Shown piece by piece: positions 43,770 to 53,274 of a DNA stretch of 64,000 nt (within the stretch, counting starts at the first letter, position 1; each line of letters begins with the position of its first letter). The position numbers and the translations under genes were made by a program. The stretch comes from Mycolicibacterium sp. CBMA 234. Lineage in GTDB: Bacteria > Actinomycetota > Actinomycetes > Mycobacteriales > Mycobacteriaceae. The DNA lies in assembly GCF_009729415.1 (NCBI RefSeq), contig NZ_MPKW01000003.1:1-64000 (forward strand), in the 5' to 3' direction. Under the pieces are notes generated by a model. The model did no database searches, was not told the DNA's origin, and saw only the letters and a list, made by a program, of their open reading frames with translations.

Positions 43770-44962
43770 GTTCGGTCCGGCGGCAGATCTGTCGGCCGCT
43801 GGGTGGGCAGCTTCTCGGTCATGGCCTCGGCGGCGGGCATCGGACCCGAATCGGTATCGCGCCGGCCGAAGAATCCGTGTCCGGCAGCGTCCAGGCCGGG
43901 ATCGATCAACGCGGCTTGCGACCGCAGGCTGTACGCGGCCAGCAGCACGCCACCGACCAGGAAGACCAGCCCAAGGCCACCAAAGCTGATGGGCAGGATG
44001 CGGTCCCACAGCGCCAGCTTGTCCCGCTCGCCGTGAGCGGCGGAGACCTGCGACTCAACCGTCTGCTCGTTCGAGGTGACGGTGAAGTCCGCGAACGTCA
44101 CCTCGGGCTTGAGGGCGTCGCGAGAGTAATAGTGGAAGCCGCGGTCCTTCTCTTTGATGATGGTGCCGGAGACCGGGTCCACCCAGAACGTCCGCGCTGC
44201 GGCGTAGTAGCGCTGCATGGTGATCGGGTCGGTGGGCTCGGCGGACGGCACGCCCCACAGCTCCGCGCGGGCGGTCACCGAGCCGTCTTCGTCCTTGTCG
44301 TACAGCGACGAGAACTTGATCGGGTCCACCAGCTTGCCGTCGGCGTCGAAGCCGACATTCTGGGTGAACTTGTAGGCCGACAGCCCGTTGACGTCCTCTT
44401 CGCCTTCGTAGTTGGCGTCGTACGCCTTCTGGGCGATCGGGTCGAACACCTGGTAGGTCTTCTTCTCCGTGCTGAACGGGAAGCGGTAGCTCAACCCGGT
44501 GTGCGGCAGCGCGATGTTGGTCGGCGGGTTCTGGTCCTCGATGGTGCGAGGCTTCTGCATCGAGCCGGGCGAACCCTTCACCGCGGTGGCGGTGGTGCGG
44601 TTCAGCGTCACGGTGTCCACCAGGGCCAGCAGCAGGCCGTTTTCCTGCTGCTTATCGGTGCGCCGCACGGTGCTGCCGACCTGCAGCGTCACCACATCGG
44701 CATTCGCCGGGTTCTCGACACTGACCTGCCGCTGCAGTACCACCGGCACGTTCTTGTTGATGACGAACTTCTCGCCCAGCAGGGACGCAGGGTCCAACGC
44801 AGTGCCGGTGCCGTTGCTCACCAATGTGGTGTCGATGTCGAGCGGGATCTTGGCGATCTTGCCCGACGTATAAGTAGTCAACAGCAAGGCAGCGATCAGC
44901 AGGGCAGCGCCGAGCCCCATCAAGACGCATGCCGCAATTCGCAACCCCACAGCGCGGTTCAA
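43766..44962 (-). CDS. DUF3068 membrane protein (Rv0227c-like, LM/LAM maturation)
   Basis: About 398 aa with an N-terminal helix (ACVLMGLGAALLIAALLLTT), a large extracytoplasmic domain, and a C-terminal helix (ILPISFGGLGLVFLVGGVLLAAY). This is the DUF3068 architecture. From memory, the corynebacterial homologue NCgl2760 was reported as needed for lipomannan and lipoarabinomannan maturation, and the mycobacterial gene is essential. TTG 44962 is chosen because AAGGAG lies 6 bases before it (44974-44969); an in-frame GTG at 44995 is the alternative. It is followed by the Rv0226c-like gene in the same operon. Confidence 0.8.
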   Translation of the reverse strand: MNRAVGLRIAACVLMGLGAALLIAALLLTTYTSGKIAKIPLDIDTTLVSNGTGTALDPASLLGEKFVINKNVPVVLQRQVSVENPANADVVTLQVGSTVRRTDKQQENGLLLALVDTVTLNRTTATAVKGSPGSMQKPRTIEDQNPPTNIALPHTGLSYRFPFSTEKKTYQVFDPIAQKAYDANYEGEEDVNGLSAYKFTQNVGFDADGKLVDPIKFSSLYDKDEDGSVTARAELWGVPSAEPTDPITMQRYYAAARTFWVDPVSGTIIKEKDRGFHYYSRDALKPEVTFADFTVTSNEQTVESQVSAAHGERDKLALWDRILPISFGGLGLVFLVGGVLLAAYSLRSQAALIDPGLDAAGHGFFGRRDTDSGPMPAAEAMTEKLPTQRPTDLPPDRT

Positions 44963-45099
44963 CCCGTGCTCCTTACTTTGTCTGCCAAGCCCCACAGCAA
45001 CCCGACTGACCCTAACAGCCCGCCCTAAGGCAGGCCCTCAGAGTGGCGTGCGGGCGACAGTGAGATTCGCCGCCGAGCGGGGGCACCCGGCACACTGGG

Positions 45100-46287
45100 G
45101 TGGTGGGCGACCCAGGACACGACGCAGCCGACGGCGAACGGGTGAGTGGTACCCGCAGCTTTCTGCCCGCTGTCGAGGGCATGCGAGCCTGCGCTGCCAT
45201 GGGCGTCGTGCTGACGCATGTGGCGTTCCAGACGGCCAACAGCAGCGGCTGGTACGGCCGGTTGTTCACCCGGTTTGACCTGGCGGTCGCGGTGTTCTTC
45301 GCGCTGTCGGGATTCCTGCTGTGGCGGGGTCACGCCGCTGCTGCGCGGGGGCTGCGGCGTCGGCCGCCGACGGGCCACTACCTGCGGTCCCGGGTGGTCC
45401 GGATCATGCCCGGCTATCTGGTGGCCGTCGTGGTGATTCTTGCGCTGCTGCCCGACGCCGACGCCGACTTCACGGTGTGGCTGTCCAATCTCACGCTGAC
45501 CCAGGTCTATGTGCCCCTGACGTTGACTGCCGGGCTGACCCAGATGTGGAGCCTGGCCGTGGAGGTCAGTTTCTATCTGGTGTTGCCGGCGCTGGCGCTG
45601 CTGGCCCGCCGGTTGCCCGTGGATTGGCGCGTGCCCGCGATCGCGACGTTGGCGGTGGCCAGCTTCGCCTGGCCGGCGCTGCCGTGGCACCTGCCGTTCG
45701 GCGTCAATCAGATGAACTGGCTGCCCGCGCTGTTCTCCTGGTTCGCCGCCGGCATGCTGCTGGCCGAGCTGACGGTCATGCCCGTCGGCCGCATGCACCA
45801 GCTGGCCCGTCGCCGGTGGGTGATGGCGGCCATCGCCGGGGTGGCGTTCGTCATCGCCGCGACGCCGCTGGCGGGCAACATCGGTTTGGCGCCGGGCACC
45901 GTCAGCCAGGTCGTCGTCAAGACCGCGATGGGTGCCGTGGTCGCCGGGGCGCTGTTGGCCCCGCTGGTGCTCGATGCACCTGGAACCCCGCACCGGATCC
46001 TCGGCAGCACGGTGATGGTGACGCTGGGCCGCTGGTCCTATGGCCTGTTCATCTGGCACTTGGCGGCGCTCGCCATGGTGTTCCCGGTGATCGGGGAGTT
46101 CCCGTTCAACGGCCACATGCCGATCGTGCTGGTGCTGACCTGGATTTTCGGGTTCGCGATCGCCGCCGTCAGCTACGCGCTCATCGAGTCGCCCTGCCGC
46201 GAGCTGCTGCGTCGCTGGGAAACCCGGCATGCCCCGGCTCCGTTGGACAGCTCGATTACCGACGTGCCGGAGCCTGCTGTCGTCTAG
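45100..46287 (+). CDS. acyltransferase-3 family membrane protein (Rv0228-like)
   Basis: A 395-aa integral membrane O-acyltransferase with about ten helices. Motifs: FLPAVEGMRACAAMGVVLTH (the family's R/H signature near the start), VAVFFALSGFLLWR, YLRSRVVRIMPGYL and SLAVEVSFYLVLPAL. It would transfer an acyl group (often acetyl or succinyl) to a cell-envelope sugar from acyl-CoA. GTG 45100 is taken; GTG 45142 is an alternative start. It corresponds in position to Rv0228 and is followed closely by a VOC protein gene. Confidence 0.83.
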   Translation: MVGDPGHDAADGERVSGTRSFLPAVEGMRACAAMGVVLTHVAFQTANSSGWYGRLFTRFDLAVAVFFALSGFLLWRGHAAAARGLRRRPPTGHYLRSRVVRIMPGYLVAVVVILALLPDADADFTVWLSNLTLTQVYVPLTLTAGLTQMWSLAVEVSFYLVLPALALLARRLPVDWRVPAIATLAVASFAWPALPWHLPFGVNQMNWLPALFSWFAAGMLLAELTVMPVGRMHQLARRRWVMAAIAGVAFVIAATPLAGNIGLAPGTVSQVVVKTAMGAVVAGALLAPLVLDAPGTPHRILGSTVMVTLGRWSYGLFIWHLAALAMVFPVIGEFPFNGHMPIVLVLTWIFGFAIAAVSYALIESPCRELLRRWETRHAPAPLDSSITDVPEPAVV

Positions 46288-46296
46288 GAGGTCAAC

Positions 46297-46650
46297 GTGA
46301 GTACTCCGCCGGGCTTTCATGCGGTCACGCCGCGGATGGTCGTGTCAGACCCGGAACGCGCGGTGGAGTTTCTGCGCGCGGTGTTCGGCGCCGTGGGCGA
46401 TGTGCATCCGGACCGGCCGGCCGAGATCCACATCGGCGACTCGCTGGTCATGGTGAGCTCGACGTTGGACCGCGGCGCCTTTCCAGCCTTCCTCTATATC
46501 TATGTCGACGACGCCGACGGCGCGTACAACCGTGCGCTGGCTGCCGGCGCGACCAGCATCGAGCCGCCATTGGATACGCCCTACGGCGATCGGCGAGCGA
46601 TGGTCAGCGACCCCTTCGGGAACGTCTTCCAGATCGCCCACAGGCTCTGA
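46297..46650 (+). CDS. VOC-family (PhnB-like glyoxalase/bleomycin-type) protein
   Basis: A 117-aa protein of the vicinal oxygen chelate superfamily: FHAVTPRMVVSDPERAVEFLRAVFG at the N-terminus and VSDPFGNVFQIAHR at the C-terminus, the latter being the usual metal-site strand. A full AGGAGG lies 5 bases before GTG 46297. It begins 10 bp after the acyltransferase stop and is likely co-transcribed. Such proteins can be glyoxalases, dioxygenases or resistance proteins; no specific role is assigned. It ends one base before the end of the convergent aftD gene. Confidence 0.8.
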   Translation: MSTPPGFHAVTPRMVVSDPERAVEFLRAVFGAVGDVHPDRPAEIHIGDSLVMVSSTLDRGAFPAFLYIYVDDADGAYNRALAAGATSIEPPLDTPYGDRRAMVSDPFGNVFQIAHRL

Positions 46651-49600
46651 TCAGGACCGCTTGGGCGCGTCCCAAAGCGACGCCGCCAGCGCGGCCACCG
46701 AGATCAGCGCCAGGAACTGCACACCCACCGAATGCCCGACGTAGCCGTCGACCGACCGCCACGGATAGGCGCTGAGGATCGCGCCGGCGACGATCAAGCC
46801 GCTGGCCGAGGCAATGACGGTCCAGCCGTCCAGCCAGCGCACGCGCGACCTCAGCAGGTACCGGATGCCGATGGCCGCGGCCATGGTCGCCAAGCCTGCC
46901 GCGCCGGCCACCAGGAATCCGACGCCGAGCAGCACCACGCCCACGAACGCGGGACGCGGTTGCCAGGTTCCGGTCGGTTCGTCGTCGACTGGTCGCCGGA
47001 CAGGGAGCAGCGCCAAAAGCGCCAGCAGCGGGAGCAGCGCCAGGCCTCCGAACAGCCCGATCCGGTAGGGCGTGTTCAGCGCGAACGTCAGGGTGACGAC
47101 GCCTGCGGTGCCGGCCGGCAGCACCCAGCCCTGCTGCCAGCCGTTGACGGTCACCGGCGTCAGGATCGCGCCGTTGTCGGTGTGTGCGGTCCAGCCGGGG
47201 TTGATGCTCTCGGGCACTACCAGCACCCGCTGCACCGGCGACGGAGCCACGTCCACCTCGCGGTGATCGGAGGTCCACTGCTTCAGCCTCGCGGGAGTCG
47301 TTGGGGCGCTACGGATGTGGCTCGCAAGCGGGCTGGCCAGCCGAGCGCCCACGACGGTGAAATACGAGCCAGGGTTGATCACCAGCTCCTGCTGTCCTGC
47401 GGGCAGCTGCAGCGGCGTCGACTGGCACGGCTGGGCGGCGATCGGCTCCCCGTCCAGCAGTGCGCCGACTGTGGTGTGCACCGACGTCTGCAGGAACTGG
47501 CCGGCGATCGCCACGATCGGCCCGTGGCCGCAGGGCAATGTGATCGCCCGGTGCCGGTTGGTCGCGGCATCGGCCGGTGCGATCGGCGTGCCATGGTCGT
47601 CGAGGGCGGTGACCTCAGCCAGACCCGGCGGCTTGACCTGATCGAATCCCAGTGCGGTGCGGTCGATTACGTCATGCCAGTCCAGGATCGACAGCTTGAC
47701 GGTGTCGGTCAGGGCGGGCTTGAGGGTCAGGGTCTGTGGGCCGTCGCCGAGCCGTCGCACCTGCGGACCGGTACCCAGATCAACCGCGACCAGGGTCGGA
47801 TGGGCCGGCAGTACGGAGGCGCTCGGGGCCAGTCGCAGGCCGGCGACGGTCGTCGCCGTCGGCAGATGCAGGGTCAGGTTCGCGCCATTGCGGAACTGGA
47901 CGATGCTCTGCGGGGCCACCCACGCGGTCCGCGGGTCACCGTCGGCGGCGGCGTAGGCCGAGCCCTGGACGTCGATGACGTCCGCGTCCCCGGTCGCCCG
48001 GGCAGCTCCCGGTTGGGCGATCAGATCCGCCAGGTGCGGACCCTGCCGGGCCTGCACCCACACCGTCGGCGTGACGGTCATGGGCGTCGGCACGGTCAGC
48101 GTGCGACTCATATTCACGGGTTCTTCGGGGGACTGCGCCATGGTCGCGGCGCACCGCATGCCGTTCGGTCCCTCTGCGCAGCCCGGCCGGCCGAGCTGAT
48201 CGTTGCCCAGATCCCATTGCGCCACAGCCGATCCCGCCGGCGGGCCGGGGACGTTGACGGTGTGCCGCAGGCTGACCTGATGGGCGAATCCGGAGGCGTC
48301 GTACTGCGTCACGGAGAAGTCGGTGATGCCGAACTGCACGCCCGGCGAACCGTCGTCAGTGCCGGTTGCGGTGAACCGGACCCATGAGGTCTCGCCGTAG
48401 GGCAGCGCAGCGACGAGTGGCTTGCCGGGCTGATCGAATCGAATTGTGCTGGTGCCGTTGGCTGTTGACACCTCGATGCGGCGGACCTGGGCGCCGACGG
48501 CGGTGGCGCTCGGGGTCAGTGTGACGGTCGCGTTGGTCACCGGATGGTCGAAATCGACCTGAAGCCATTGCCCCACAGCGGTTTGCAGCGAGCTGGATAC
48601 CCAGCTGGTCGACGAGTCGCCGTCGATGGTTGCGGCCGGTCCGGCCGCGGTGGCCACGTTGGGCAGCGCAGTGGAATCCGACGACGAACTCGAGGTGGTG
48701 ATGCGTCCGCCAGGCCACTGGCCATAGGCGATTGCGGCTCCCGGGCTGGGGTAATCCATGACGCGGTTGAAGGTGCGCCGTGGATCGCCGTGAGCCCGCA
48801 CGGCCGACGAATGGTCGTCGACGCGCCCGTAGTCGGTTTCCCGGGCCAGCGGGGTGTCGGTAACGGTGACCTCGGGTGTCGGGAGACCGGCCTGCTGCGC
48901 ATCGGACGTCAACAGCATGGGGCCCAACGGCGTTTGCCCCATGAGGCGGCGGCGTTCGTCGAGTCGCAGCATGGCTTCCGGCCCGCCGTCGACGCGGCTC
49001 ATGGCGTCGGTGTCGGCCAGATAGGGCTCGGTGGTGGCTGCTCCGGACACCCGGTAGATCTCGACCGCGGGGTAACGCGGCCGCAGCCCGCTGTCGGCGA
49101 TGAAGCCCTCCAGCGTGCCCGGTCCGACCGGGTCGCCGAACTGGGCGACTTTCGTGATCCCCGGGGATCCATCCAAAGCGCGGTGCACCAACAGTGGCCG
49201 GGCCGACCGGGAATTGTCGGGGTCCAGATCACTGCGCACCACAATGAACGAAATCCCTTGGCGGGCAAGGATATCGGCCAGTCCGGCGGACGGCCTGCCG
49301 GTGGCGAACAGGCGCTGCACGGAATCCAGGGCCCGGATGGTCTGCGGCGGGGTCAGCGGAATCGAGTCGCGGACACCCCAAGCGCCACGCTCCAGCACCT
49401 GCAGCGGCTCGTCGTGCGTGTTGCCCCAGACCTGATTTGCGAACGGCGCCCCGGGTGCGACCAGCACCCGCCCGGGCGTCTCGGTGCTGTGCGCGTCGAG
49501 CCACTCCGCGGTCTGGTGCCAGTACTGCGGGATGGCGCGGTACGCACCGGGCGCGGCGAGCCGGCCGGTCCAGGCCAGCGACGTGCCGGCGGCCAGCGCG

Positions 49601-50904
49601 GTCAGCAGCACGACGGCCACCGCCATGCGCTTGTCGCGCTCGAGATGGGCGAACGCCTGGATCCATTCCCGGCGGGGTGCGGTGCCAGGCAGCGGGATTC
49701 GGCCCATGACATGGGCCAGGCCCAGCGCCAGCGGCAGGCGTAGCACCGGTTCAAGCTTGTGCACATTGCGCAGCGGGGTTCCGGAGGCGTCCAGGAACGT
49801 CTGCACCTGGTGTGCGATCGGGGAGCCGAGCCCACCGGAGTAGGCGACCGCCAGCAGCAGCAGGCCGACCAACAGCATGGAGATCAACCGGCCCCGGGCA
49901 GGCATACTGCGCATCGCCAGCCCGGCGATGCCGCCGGCGGCCACCAGCGTGGTGGCCAGTACCGCCACCGAACTGGTGACCAGGGACGAGCCGGCCGTCG
50001 CGTCGGTCGCGACGAACGCCGTCCAGCCGTACGTGCCGCGCAGCATCTCGGTCAGCGACAGCCACTGGGTGGTGACGCCCGACGACTCGATGAAGTCCAG
50101 GAACGGCGGGCTGATCCGGCCGAGTAGCAGCAGCGCGACCACCCACCACAGGATGGCGAGCACCGTGCAGCCGAACCACCACGCGGTGAAGCGCCACCAG
50201 CGGCGGTTGGGCCGGTGCGCAGCCCACCAGATGATCGCGGCCAGACAGCCCGTCAGCGTGGCGACGGCGTTCACCGCGCCCATCAGCGCGACGGCGACGG
50301 CAGACCGGGCCGCGAGTTGTCTGATCCGCGGGTCTCCCCGCAGCGCCAGGATCACCGGCAACAGCACCCACGGTGCCAGCATCATGGGCAGCGTCTCGGA
50401 CGAAATCGCGCCGAGCGTCGTCAGCACCCGGGGCGACAGGGCGAACGCCAGCGCGGCGACGATCCGTGACGACCGGCTGCCGATACCGAGCGCCTCCGCG
50501 ACGCGAATGACGCCCCAGAACCCGACGACCAGCAGCAATGCCCACCACAGTCGCTGCGTCACCCAGCCGGGCAGGCCGATGACGTCACCGGCGAGGAAAA
50601 ACGCGCCATGCGGAAAGAGATAGCCGTAGGCCTGGTTCTGCGACTGCCCGAACGGCAGGTCGCTGCTCCACAGGTTGGCTGCCCGCGCCAGAAAACGTGC
50701 GGGATTGGCAGTGAGATCGAGTTTGGTGTCGGGCGAGACCCGGCCCGGTGACTGGGCGAACGTCAGGACCAGTGCGGCCGCGCTGACAACCCACAGGCAG
50801 CGCCGGGTGAGCGGCGCTGCGGGATCAGCTGCGGTTGCCGTATTCGACCCGGTTGAGCACCGATGACGCTGGATCGCCCGATTGCAGCGTCGGCTTGGTG
50901 TCAT
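46651..50904 (-). CDS. aftD: arabinofuranosyltransferase AftD
   Basis: A 1417-aa membrane enzyme. It has an N-terminal GT-C block with about 13 helices in which SPDTKLDLTANPARFL carries the acidic loop of the active site, then a very large extracytoplasmic region with carbohydrate-binding-like modules (around residues 700-1250), and a final helix group near the C-terminus. Length and N-terminal sequence match AftD (Rv0236c, about 1400 aa), which adds alpha-(1,3)-arabinofuranose branches to arabinogalactan and lipoarabinomannan from decaprenyl-phosphoryl-arabinose. ATG 50904 is the only canonical start before the first helix; it overlaps the preceding small gene by 80 bp. Confidence 0.92.
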   Translation of the reverse strand: MTPSRRCNRAIQRHRCSTGSNTATAADPAAPLTRRCLWVVSAAALVLTFAQSPGRVSPDTKLDLTANPARFLARAANLWSSDLPFGQSQNQAYGYLFPHGAFFLAGDVIGLPGWVTQRLWWALLLVVGFWGVIRVAEALGIGSRSSRIVAALAFALSPRVLTTLGAISSETLPMMLAPWVLLPVILALRGDPRIRQLAARSAVAVALMGAVNAVATLTGCLAAIIWWAAHRPNRRWWRFTAWWFGCTVLAILWWVVALLLLGRISPPFLDFIESSGVTTQWLSLTEMLRGTYGWTAFVATDATAGSSLVTSSVAVLATTLVAAGGIAGLAMRSMPARGRLISMLLVGLLLLAVAYSGGLGSPIAHQVQTFLDASGTPLRNVHKLEPVLRLPLALGLAHVMGRIPLPGTAPRREWIQAFAHLERDKRMAVAVVLLTALAAGTSLAWTGRLAAPGAYRAIPQYWHQTAEWLDAHSTETPGRVLVAPGAPFANQVWGNTHDEPLQVLERGAWGVRDSIPLTPPQTIRALDSVQRLFATGRPSAGLADILARQGISFIVVRSDLDPDNSRSARPLLVHRALDGSPGITKVAQFGDPVGPGTLEGFIADSGLRPRYPAVEIYRVSGAATTEPYLADTDAMSRVDGGPEAMLRLDERRRLMGQTPLGPMLLTSDAQQAGLPTPEVTVTDTPLARETDYGRVDDHSSAVRAHGDPRRTFNRVMDYPSPGAAIAYGQWPGGRITTSSSSSDSTALPNVATAAGPAATIDGDSSTSWVSSSLQTAVGQWLQVDFDHPVTNATVTLTPSATAVGAQVRRIEVSTANGTSTIRFDQPGKPLVAALPYGETSWVRFTATGTDDGSPGVQFGITDFSVTQYDASGFAHQVSLRHTVNVPGPPAGSAVAQWDLGNDQLGRPGCAEGPNGMRCAATMAQSPEEPVNMSRTLTVPTPMTVTPTVWVQARQGPHLADLIAQPGAARATGDADVIDVQGSAYAAADGDPRTAWVAPQSIVQFRNGANLTLHLPTATTVAGLRLAPSASVLPAHPTLVAVDLGTGPQVRRLGDGPQTLTLKPALTDTVKLSILDWHDVIDRTALGFDQVKPPGLAEVTALDDHGTPIAPADAATNRHRAITLPCGHGPIVAIAGQFLQTSVHTTVGALLDGEPIAAQPCQSTPLQLPAGQQELVINPGSYFTVVGARLASPLASHIRSAPTTPARLKQWTSDHREVDVAPSPVQRVLVVPESINPGWTAHTDNGAILTPVTVNGWQQGWVLPAGTAGVVTLTFALNTPYRIGLFGGLALLPLLALLALLPVRRPVDDEPTGTWQPRPAFVGVVLLGVGFLVAGAAGLATMAAAIGIRYLLRSRVRWLDGWTVIASASGLIVAGAILSAYPWRSVDGYVGHSVGVQFLALISVAALAASLWDAPKRS

Positions 50905-50998
50905 GCTGAAGCATCAGCGTGGTGCCGAAGACCGCTGCGGCGCCGAGCAACAGACCGACCACAATGCTGGCTCCGGCGGGCACGAGGAAGCGGTCCAT
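50825..50998 (-). CDS. 57-aa small membrane/secreted protein (Rv0236A-like)
   Basis: A 57-aa protein, MDRFLVPAGASIVVGLLLGA onward, with a hydrophobic helix at residues 8-29 and a polar C-terminus ending VLNRVEYGNRS. Its length and position in front of aftD match M. tuberculosis Rv0236A. ATG 50998 is used. Its last codons overlap the first codons of aftD in another frame. It has 57 residues, so an isolated reading would be weak, but the conserved position makes it likely to be real. Confidence 0.78.
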   Translation of the reverse strand: MDRFLVPAGASIVVGLLLGAAAVFGTTLMLQHDTKPTLQSGDPASSVLNRVEYGNRS

Positions 50999-51104
50999 GG
51001 CGCCCAAACTAGCATGACAACCTGCCGAGTTCCGCTTCGCTGGCGGCCCTGCGGGGTCATCGCCGGACCAGGGCACTTCCCTCACACGACTAGGCTCGGC
51101 ACCC

Positions 51105-52283
51105 ATGTCTCTGCACCGAACCCTTGGCGTGCTGGCTCTGGTGTCCGGATTGGTAGCCGGTTGCTCGAATACGCCTAGCCAGCCCGCAGCCTCCAGTTCA
51201 GCCAAGAGCAGCGCGCCGTCGAGCAAGTCGATGGACGCGCCCGCACCCACCGCCCCGCCGTGCGACGCCCATGCCCTGCTGAGCAAGCTCACGCTGCGGC
51301 AGAAGCTGGCGCAGTTGCTGATGGTCGGCGTCAAGAACGCCTCCGATGCCCGCACTGCCGTCACGGACCAGCAGGTCGGCGGCATCTTCATCGGTAGTTG
51401 GACGGACATGTCGATGCTGCAGGACGGCACCATTCCGAAATTGCAGGCCGAATCGGGCGCACTGCCGTTGGCCGTCAGCATTGATGAGGAAGGCGGCCGG
51501 GTGTCCCGGCTGAAGAACCTGATCGGTAAGCAGGAGTCGCCGCGGGTGCTGGCGCAGACCAAGACAGCGGCCGAGGTCGAGGCGATCGCCCGCGAGCGCG
51601 GGCAGAAAATGAAAGACCAGTTCGGCATCACCGTCGACTTCGCGCCCGACACCGACGTCACTGACGAGCCCGACGACGAGGTGATCGGCGACCGTTCGTT
51701 CGGTTCGACTGCGGAGAAGGTGACCGAGTATGCCGGGGCGTACGCCGCAGGCCTGCGCGAGGCGGGGCTGGTCCCGGTGCTCAAGCACTTCCCCGGCCAT
51801 GGGCACGGGTCGGGTGACTCGCACACCGGTGGCGTGGTGACACCGCCGCTGGACGAGTTGAAGAAGCTCGACCTGGTGCCCTACGCGACGCTGACCACCC
51901 AGCAGCCTGTCGCGGTGATGGTCGGACATCTGCAGGTGCCGGGCCTGACACAAGGCGACGACCCGGCCAGCCTGAGCAAGCCGGCCTACGACCTGCTGCG
52001 CAGCGGCGAGTACGGCGGCCCGCCGTTCGACGGCGTGGTGTTCACCGACGATCTGACCGGTATGGCCGCCATCACCCAGCACTTCGGCGTGGCCGACGCG
52101 GCGCTGAAGGCGCTCCAAGCCGGCGCGGACGTCGCGCTCTGGATCACCACGGACGGCATCCCGGACGTGCTGGACAAGCTGGAGGCCGCCACGAAGGACG
52201 GCCAGTTGGACCCGGCTCAGGTCGACAAATCGGTGCTGCGGGTCGCCGCGATGAAGGGGCAGAGCGCTAAATGCGTGAAGTGA
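51105..52283 (+). CDS. lpqI: lipoprotein beta-N-acetylglucosaminidase (GH3), LpqI
   Basis: A 392-aa glycoside hydrolase family 3 enzyme with a lipoprotein signal: lipobox LVAGC, Cys20. The GH3 motifs are SIDEEGGRVSRL, the histidine/acid-base loop KHFPGHGHGSGDSH (about residues 226-239) and the nucleophile region FTDDLTGMAAI. It is exported and anchored outside the membrane, where it removes GlcNAc from peptidoglycan fragments for recycling. Matches LpqI (Rv0237) by length and position after aftD. It starts at ATG 51105. Confidence 0.9.
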   Translation: MSLHRTLGVLALVSGLVAGCSNTPSQPAASSSAKSSAPSSKSMDAPAPTAPPCDAHALLSKLTLRQKLAQLLMVGVKNASDARTAVTDQQVGGIFIGSWTDMSMLQDGTIPKLQAESGALPLAVSIDEEGGRVSRLKNLIGKQESPRVLAQTKTAAEVEAIARERGQKMKDQFGITVDFAPDTDVTDEPDDEVIGDRSFGSTAEKVTEYAGAYAAGLREAGLVPVLKHFPGHGHGSGDSHTGGVVTPPLDELKKLDLVPYATLTTQQPVAVMVGHLQVPGLTQGDDPASLSKPAYDLLRSGEYGGPPFDGVVFTDDLTGMAAITQHFGVADAALKALQAGADVALWITTDGIPDVLDKLEAATKDGQLDPAQVDKSVLRVAAMKGQSAKCVK

Positions 52284-52370
52284 GCTGCGCGATGCCCAGC
52301 CCCGATTTGCCACACTCCTCAACGCGGCTCGTTCCTCACCGCTTGATCGTCGTCCGGCTACCCTGATTCG

Positions 52371-52970
52371 ATGGCAGGTGGAACGAAGCGGCTGCCGCGG
52401 GCCGTCCGCGAACAGCAGATGCTCGATGCCGCCGTGCAGATGTTCTCGGTGAACGGCTATCACGAGACGTCCATGGACGCGATCGCCGCGCAGGCCGAGA
52501 TCTCCAAGCCGATGCTGTATCTCTACTACGGCTCGAAGGAAGAGCTGTTCGGCGCCTGCCTGGATCGGGAACTGACGCGGTTCGTCGACACCGTCCGCGC
52601 CAACATCGACTTCACCCAGAGCCCCCGGGAGCTGCTGCGCAACGCGGTGCTGTCGTTCATGACGTACATCGACCGCAACCGGGCGTCGTGGATCGTGCTG
52701 TACACACAGGCCACCAGCTCCCAGGCTTTCGCCCACACGGTGCGTGAGGGCCGCGAGCGCATCATCGAACTGGTGGCCCGGCTACTCAGTGCCGGCACGC
52801 GAAACCCAGAGCCGGACAGTGACTTTGAGATGATGGCCGTCGCGCTCGTGGGCGCAGGCGAGGCGATCGCATCCCGCGTCAGCTCCGGGGACACCGACGT
52901 CAACGACGCCACCGAGCTGATGATCAACCTGTTCTGGCGCGGCCTGAAGGGCAAGCGCGCCGAGTCCTGA
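52371..52970 (+). CDS. TetR-family regulator (Rv0238-like)
   Basis: A 199-aa TetR repressor. The DNA-binding domain (about 8-60) has VREQQMLDAAVQMFSVNGYH, TSMDAIAAQAEISKPMLYLYYGSKEEL. The rest is an all-helical ligand domain. ATG 52371. It directly follows lpqI, as Rv0238 follows Rv0237. Its target and ligand are unknown. Downstream of it the M. tuberculosis order is interrupted by the B12 transport genes. Confidence 0.87.
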   Translation: MAGGTKRLPRAVREQQMLDAAVQMFSVNGYHETSMDAIAAQAEISKPMLYLYYGSKEELFGACLDRELTRFVDTVRANIDFTQSPRELLRNAVLSFMTYIDRNRASWIVLYTQATSSQAFAHTVREGRERIIELVARLLSAGTRNPEPDSDFEMMAVALVGAGEAIASRVSSGDTDVNDATELMINLFWRGLKGKRAES

Positions 52971-53037
52971 TTCCGTGCCGAACATGAGCTTGTGTTCGAA
53001 AAATCTGTTGATCGTCGACCACAAGCTCACGTTCGAG

Positions 53038-53200
53038 CGCTGGTATGGTCCGTTCGAGCCAGTCTCAGGGAATCCGGTGCAAACCCGGAGCTGACGCGCA
53101 GCGGTAAGGGGGACAGGCGGAGCAATGGCCACTGGCCCATGTGGGCTGGGAAGGCGCTCCGGCTGGATGATCCCGAGTCCGAATACCTGCTGGCTAGGGT
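53038..53200 (+). ncRNA. cobalamin (vitamin B12) riboswitch
   Basis: A classic B12-responsive leader: the conserved core ccggtgcaaacccgg, followed by agctgacgcgcagcggtaag (the B12-box region, 53089-53108), and the 3' element gagtccgaatacctgc (53175-53190). It ends about 75 bp before the BtuF-like gene. High cobalamin would be expected to fold it and block expression of the transporter. The outer edges are approximate because the P1 stem is hard to delimit by eye. Confidence 0.9.
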
Positions 53201-53274
53201 CTCGCGGCTGGGCGGCGCGAGGACTCGCCAACGGATGGACTCCGCGACTGGGTCCCGGATCGGAAGGCTCCGCC

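Noticed and set aside
45321..46775. 484-aa forward frame over the acyltransferase gene
   Set aside because: Arg/Ala-rich shadow. The acyltransferase frame has ordered membrane helices and family motifs.
53125..53274. Extending btuF upstream to 53125
   Set aside because: That region is the 3' part of the cobalamin riboswitch, and the ATG at 53275 begins a clean lipoprotein signal.
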